A stretch of DNA of 64,000 nucleotides, from contig JBBELK010000548.1 of assembly GCA_037783545.1 (NCBI GenBank), positions 186,001-250,000 of the forward strand. Direction: 5' to 3'. A program made the translations under genes and the position numbers. This document shows positions 61,257 through 64,000 of this stretch, piece by piece. The notes beneath the pieces were generated by a model. The model was not told the DNA's origin. It was given only the letters and a program-made list of their open reading frames with translations, and did no database searches. How positions within the stretch are numbered: the first letter of the stretch is position 1; the number at the start of each line of letters is the position of its first letter. The stretch comes from Henricia sp. BOLD:AAB3569. Taxonomy: Eukaryota; Echinodermata; Asteroidea; Spinulosida; Echinasteridae.

Positions 61257-61388
61257 AGGCACAGGCTCGTCAGCAATGCGCGCCCGCCAAATGTGTGCCA
61301 CGCAATACGCAGCTCCATAGCAAAGGCATGGAGCTGTGTAATTCGAGCACGAATTTGGCGGGCGCGCATTGCTGACGAGCCTGTGCCT
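61257..61388. mobile_element. 132-bp palindromic MITE D, copy 2
   Basis: Same length and ends as 9,951-10,082, flanked by TTAA at 61,253-61,256 and 61,389-61,392. The right TTAA is also the left border of the next MITE. Confidence 0.92.
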
Positions 61389-61392
61389 TTAA

Positions 61393-61964
61393 AGGGCCCC
61401 TTATTTAGGATTTTTATCAATGAAATATATGCTTTAAAACCACTTTACTCGGTTAAAGTCATAACAATCCTATTTGGAGCTTGCTTTGGGGGTTAAAACA
61501 AAGGTTTTTAGTTTTTATGCTAAGAAAATATGCATATTCATGACCAAGGTCACGACGTCACAGGAGGCAAACACAGGAAAATCACATTGAACTGTGCACA
61601 AAAGATTCCACTTTTTTCTCAATTTTCCTGTAACTTTTGTAATCCATGGCTGTTTGAGTTTGTTTTACATGTTGCCTGCTGTAAGCCGTGACAAAACTGG
61701 GGGTAGAAACTGCAGCAATTTGCCACAAGTCCAACTTGAAGTCTTATGTTTTTTCTTAACTTTTCCCTTCTGTCTTCCTTATGTGATGCACTCAAAACAA
61801 CGCCCTCTGTCTGTGATTTATTGCAATGAAATCTTCAAAGTTGAAAAATGCCACCTTTTATTGATTTTACATCCAAACGAACAATAGTATGTCTTGCTGA
61901 ACAAGTAATCCGTCATTATGAAGCAAAGCTTAGGCACAAAGTTGTTTAGGATGTCACAGGCCCT
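61393..61964. mobile_element. 572-bp MITE I, copy 2 (TTAA-flanked)
   Basis: Inverted relative to 32,861-33,434 and very similar to it. TTAA lies on both sides, the left one shared with MITE D copy 2. Confidence 0.9.
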
Positions 61965-62954
61965 TTAAAGTCTTTTCCCGAAATGATTGCAGACAGCGGC
62001 GTCGCTGTGCCCCCAGCCCCCGCCCCTCCCCCGTAGCTACGCCGCTGCACGGCTATATGGGCAATGCTATTACGGCGCTGAGCTTCCCTGTAATAGCAAT
62101 TGCTTGTGTTCTAAACAACAGCGCTGTCAATCCAGGGCCGTGAATAAATAGAGCGGCTTCTAATTATAGACGCACGATCTTATTGCTTTTTACCCCATAC
62201 AATAGACTATTAAAGTCATTTTGGTCAACCACCGCCCCCAGCACAACCCCCCCCCCCCCCCCATTCAAAAAGGTCTAGCGACGCCGCTGATTGCAAAGAG
62301 GTCAAACTGCTGTCAAAATTTGGCCAACATCTGAGTATAGTTTTAGTATCAACGTGGTGTAACAGTTCTTAAAAAGGAAAGTCTTCAAAATGTGATTTAA
62401 AATGTTTTACTTGTAGAGAGAGTCAACTACCAAACAACTGCAAAACAACTGCAAATATTGGGGAAAACAACAACAAAAATACATGGATGACAATCTTTTA
62501 TTAAAGAAGATGGGTACAGAGGAAATGACACGAATGAAACGAGAATCGTAAAATCAATTCGTGTTCCTTGTGGCAAGATCTATGTCGACGTGTGGGGCAG
62601 GGGATGGAAACGCTACCATTTCCAGACAAGAATGTTTGCGCCAACCTTTCGATGTTTTGTTTAAATAGTTTGCAATAAAAACGTCTTTGCGATCCTGTTT
62701 CAGCGTGTTAGACCTAGCCGTATTCTATGAAAATGAATGTGATAATATTACCGGTTGATTCTACCAGATAAGCAAGAGCTCAAGCTCGTGCGTGTATAGG
62801 GAAATGGAAATACTGCAGTGGCAAAAGGATATTTCCACATTAATGGGGTACTTTTCTGTGACATACAAGATCTTAGGTCCAAGCTCACATCAAATGTCCT
62901 AATTTTATCCAGCTAAACTGAGGAAATAACATTTACCCTGAGAGGCAAGAAAAA

Positions 62955-63105
62955 TAGTCCTACAACATACATCTCTGAAAACCCTGTGTACAGATTTTCC
63001 CTTATACGTATGTAACAAAGACAGACAAAAACGTCACAATTGGTCTGTCCACGTTACGTATAAGGGGAAATTTGTACACAAGCTTTTCAGAAATGTATGT
63101 TGTCA
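62955..63105. repeat. Imperfect palindrome
   Basis: acaacatacatctctgaaaa and ttttcccttatacgtatgta return inverted as acgttacgtataaggggaaa and ttttcagaaatgtatgttgt. A small hairpin element or its remnant. Confidence 0.8.
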
Positions 63106-63234
63106 GTGGCACCATTTTCTTACATTTTTGGGCGAAAGATATCTGTTGAAAACAGTACATGGAAATGTCTTTAAGTTTGAGATAAACTGACTTAATTTTA
63201 AAAATATACCCCACTACCGCGGAAAGACCTAAAA

Positions 63235-63478
63235 GGGTCTTTCTATAAATTAGGGGTCCAGCTTTGGTGTCCCCCGTTACATTTTACATCTTATTTTTGT
63301 AAATTCAGGACACATTCTTTAAATACTTTCCATCTCAAAGAGTGACTACATAAAGTACAATTCATACAAAATGGTTTAAAAGCCATTTTAATGATTTTTG
63401 TACGAGAAATAACACATATTAGGTGTAACGGGGACACCAAATGTCACACTTCTGGACCCCTAATTTATAGAAAGACCC
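63235..63478. mobile_element. 244-bp MITE K
   Basis: The ends gggtctttctataaattagg and their complement are perfect for at least 26 bp; a second inverted pair (gtgtcccccgttaca/tgtaacggggacac) lies inside. No coding capacity. Confidence 0.9.
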
Positions 63479-63479
63479 A

Positions 63480-64000
63480 AAAGCAAAATAGTTGTTTGTG
63501 TTTACGCTTTTAAGCAATTGCTAATCTGCAGTGGTGGATCCAGCCTCATTAAAATACAGGGATACGATGGATTTCAGGAGGTTGAAACCTTTTGTTTGTT
63601 AGAAATTGCTTATTTTTTATAAGCAAAAGTCTAGAAAGAGCAATTGCTGGTTTTTCTTTTGCCCCAACCTATATATCTATTTACATCAGATAAGTTATAT
63701 CACACCGTACCAATTTGTAAACCGTTATTTGCCTGTATCTGAGTACAGGGTGCGCTGTATGATCGGGAATCGTTGTGAATTCCGTTGACGGGAATATTTT
63801 ACGTAAATATTTGTGAAAAGAGAGCAATTCTTACGAATTATGTACAATACCTCATTGTTCACAGTCCCTTCAATGCCAGCATACATTACCATACGGTTTT
63901 ATGAAATACTATTTTATTTTAATACTTGACCTAGCTTGAATGCTTGATACTATGTAATGCTATTCTTTATTAAGAATGATTAGTAAAGTCCCAGGATATG
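63480..64000. other. No recognised feature
   Basis: AT-rich sequence with no supported frame or repeat. Confidence 0.4.

Overview
The window looks like nuclear DNA from a marine deuterostome, most likely an echinoderm (a sea star is my guess, not proven). The grounds are spliced genes with GT-AG introns, dense short DNA transposons and tRNA-derived SINEs, very frequent TACATGTA and TAGGCCTA words, an Ngaro/DIRS-type tyrosine-recombinase retroelement, and a PRDM9-type gene that keeps a KRAB-like domain. There are no prokaryotic operons, ribosome binding sites or CRISPR arrays.

Positions 1-22,300 are dominated by one minus-strand host gene, a PRDM9 (Meisetz) homologue. I can follow seven coding exons from the start codon at 22,278 to the end of the SET domain at 1,214: KRAB-like, acidic linker, basic linker, second acidic linker, SSXRD-like, zinc-binding pre-SET, and SET. 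Reading phases agree at every junction I can test. Any DNA-binding zinc-finger array must lie to the left of the window. Two things suggest the gene may be non-functional or wrongly read: exon 3 carries an in-frame TAG although its phases fit perfectly, and the short segment that should join the two halves of the SET domain cannot be found. Its introns hold a 48-copy, 79-bp minisatellite (11,041-14,832), an 11-copy 21-bp minisatellite, SINEs, a LINE fragment and several nested DNA transposons.

Positions 22,400-34,100 hold no host gene that I can name. They contain an RTE-like LINE fragment, a SINE, a nested palindromic element (24,568-26,003) and a nest of terminal-inverted-repeat elements (26,062-30,421). 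The last includes a 9-bp target duplication and some candidate minus-strand exons. Positions 34,130-41,230 are a head-to-tail pair of about 3.45-kb Helitron-like elements. Positions 41,760-42,860 hold a SINE and a LINE tail inside a small DNA transposon. Positions 43,610-48,707 are a broken Ngaro/DIRS-like element with split direct repeats and a SINE in one terminal repeat.

Positions 49,600-64,000 are again mostly repeats: a diverged pair of about 2.1-kb repeats (51,420-53,660 and 57,000-59,170), a LINE 3' end, and several TTAA-flanked or palindromic MITEs. One clear host exon is present at 54,818-55,362 (minus). It encodes the end of a cysteine-rich protein with two tandem repeats that I do not recognise.

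Coding positions come from reading splice signals and phases by eye. Repeat identities are estimates unless called exact.
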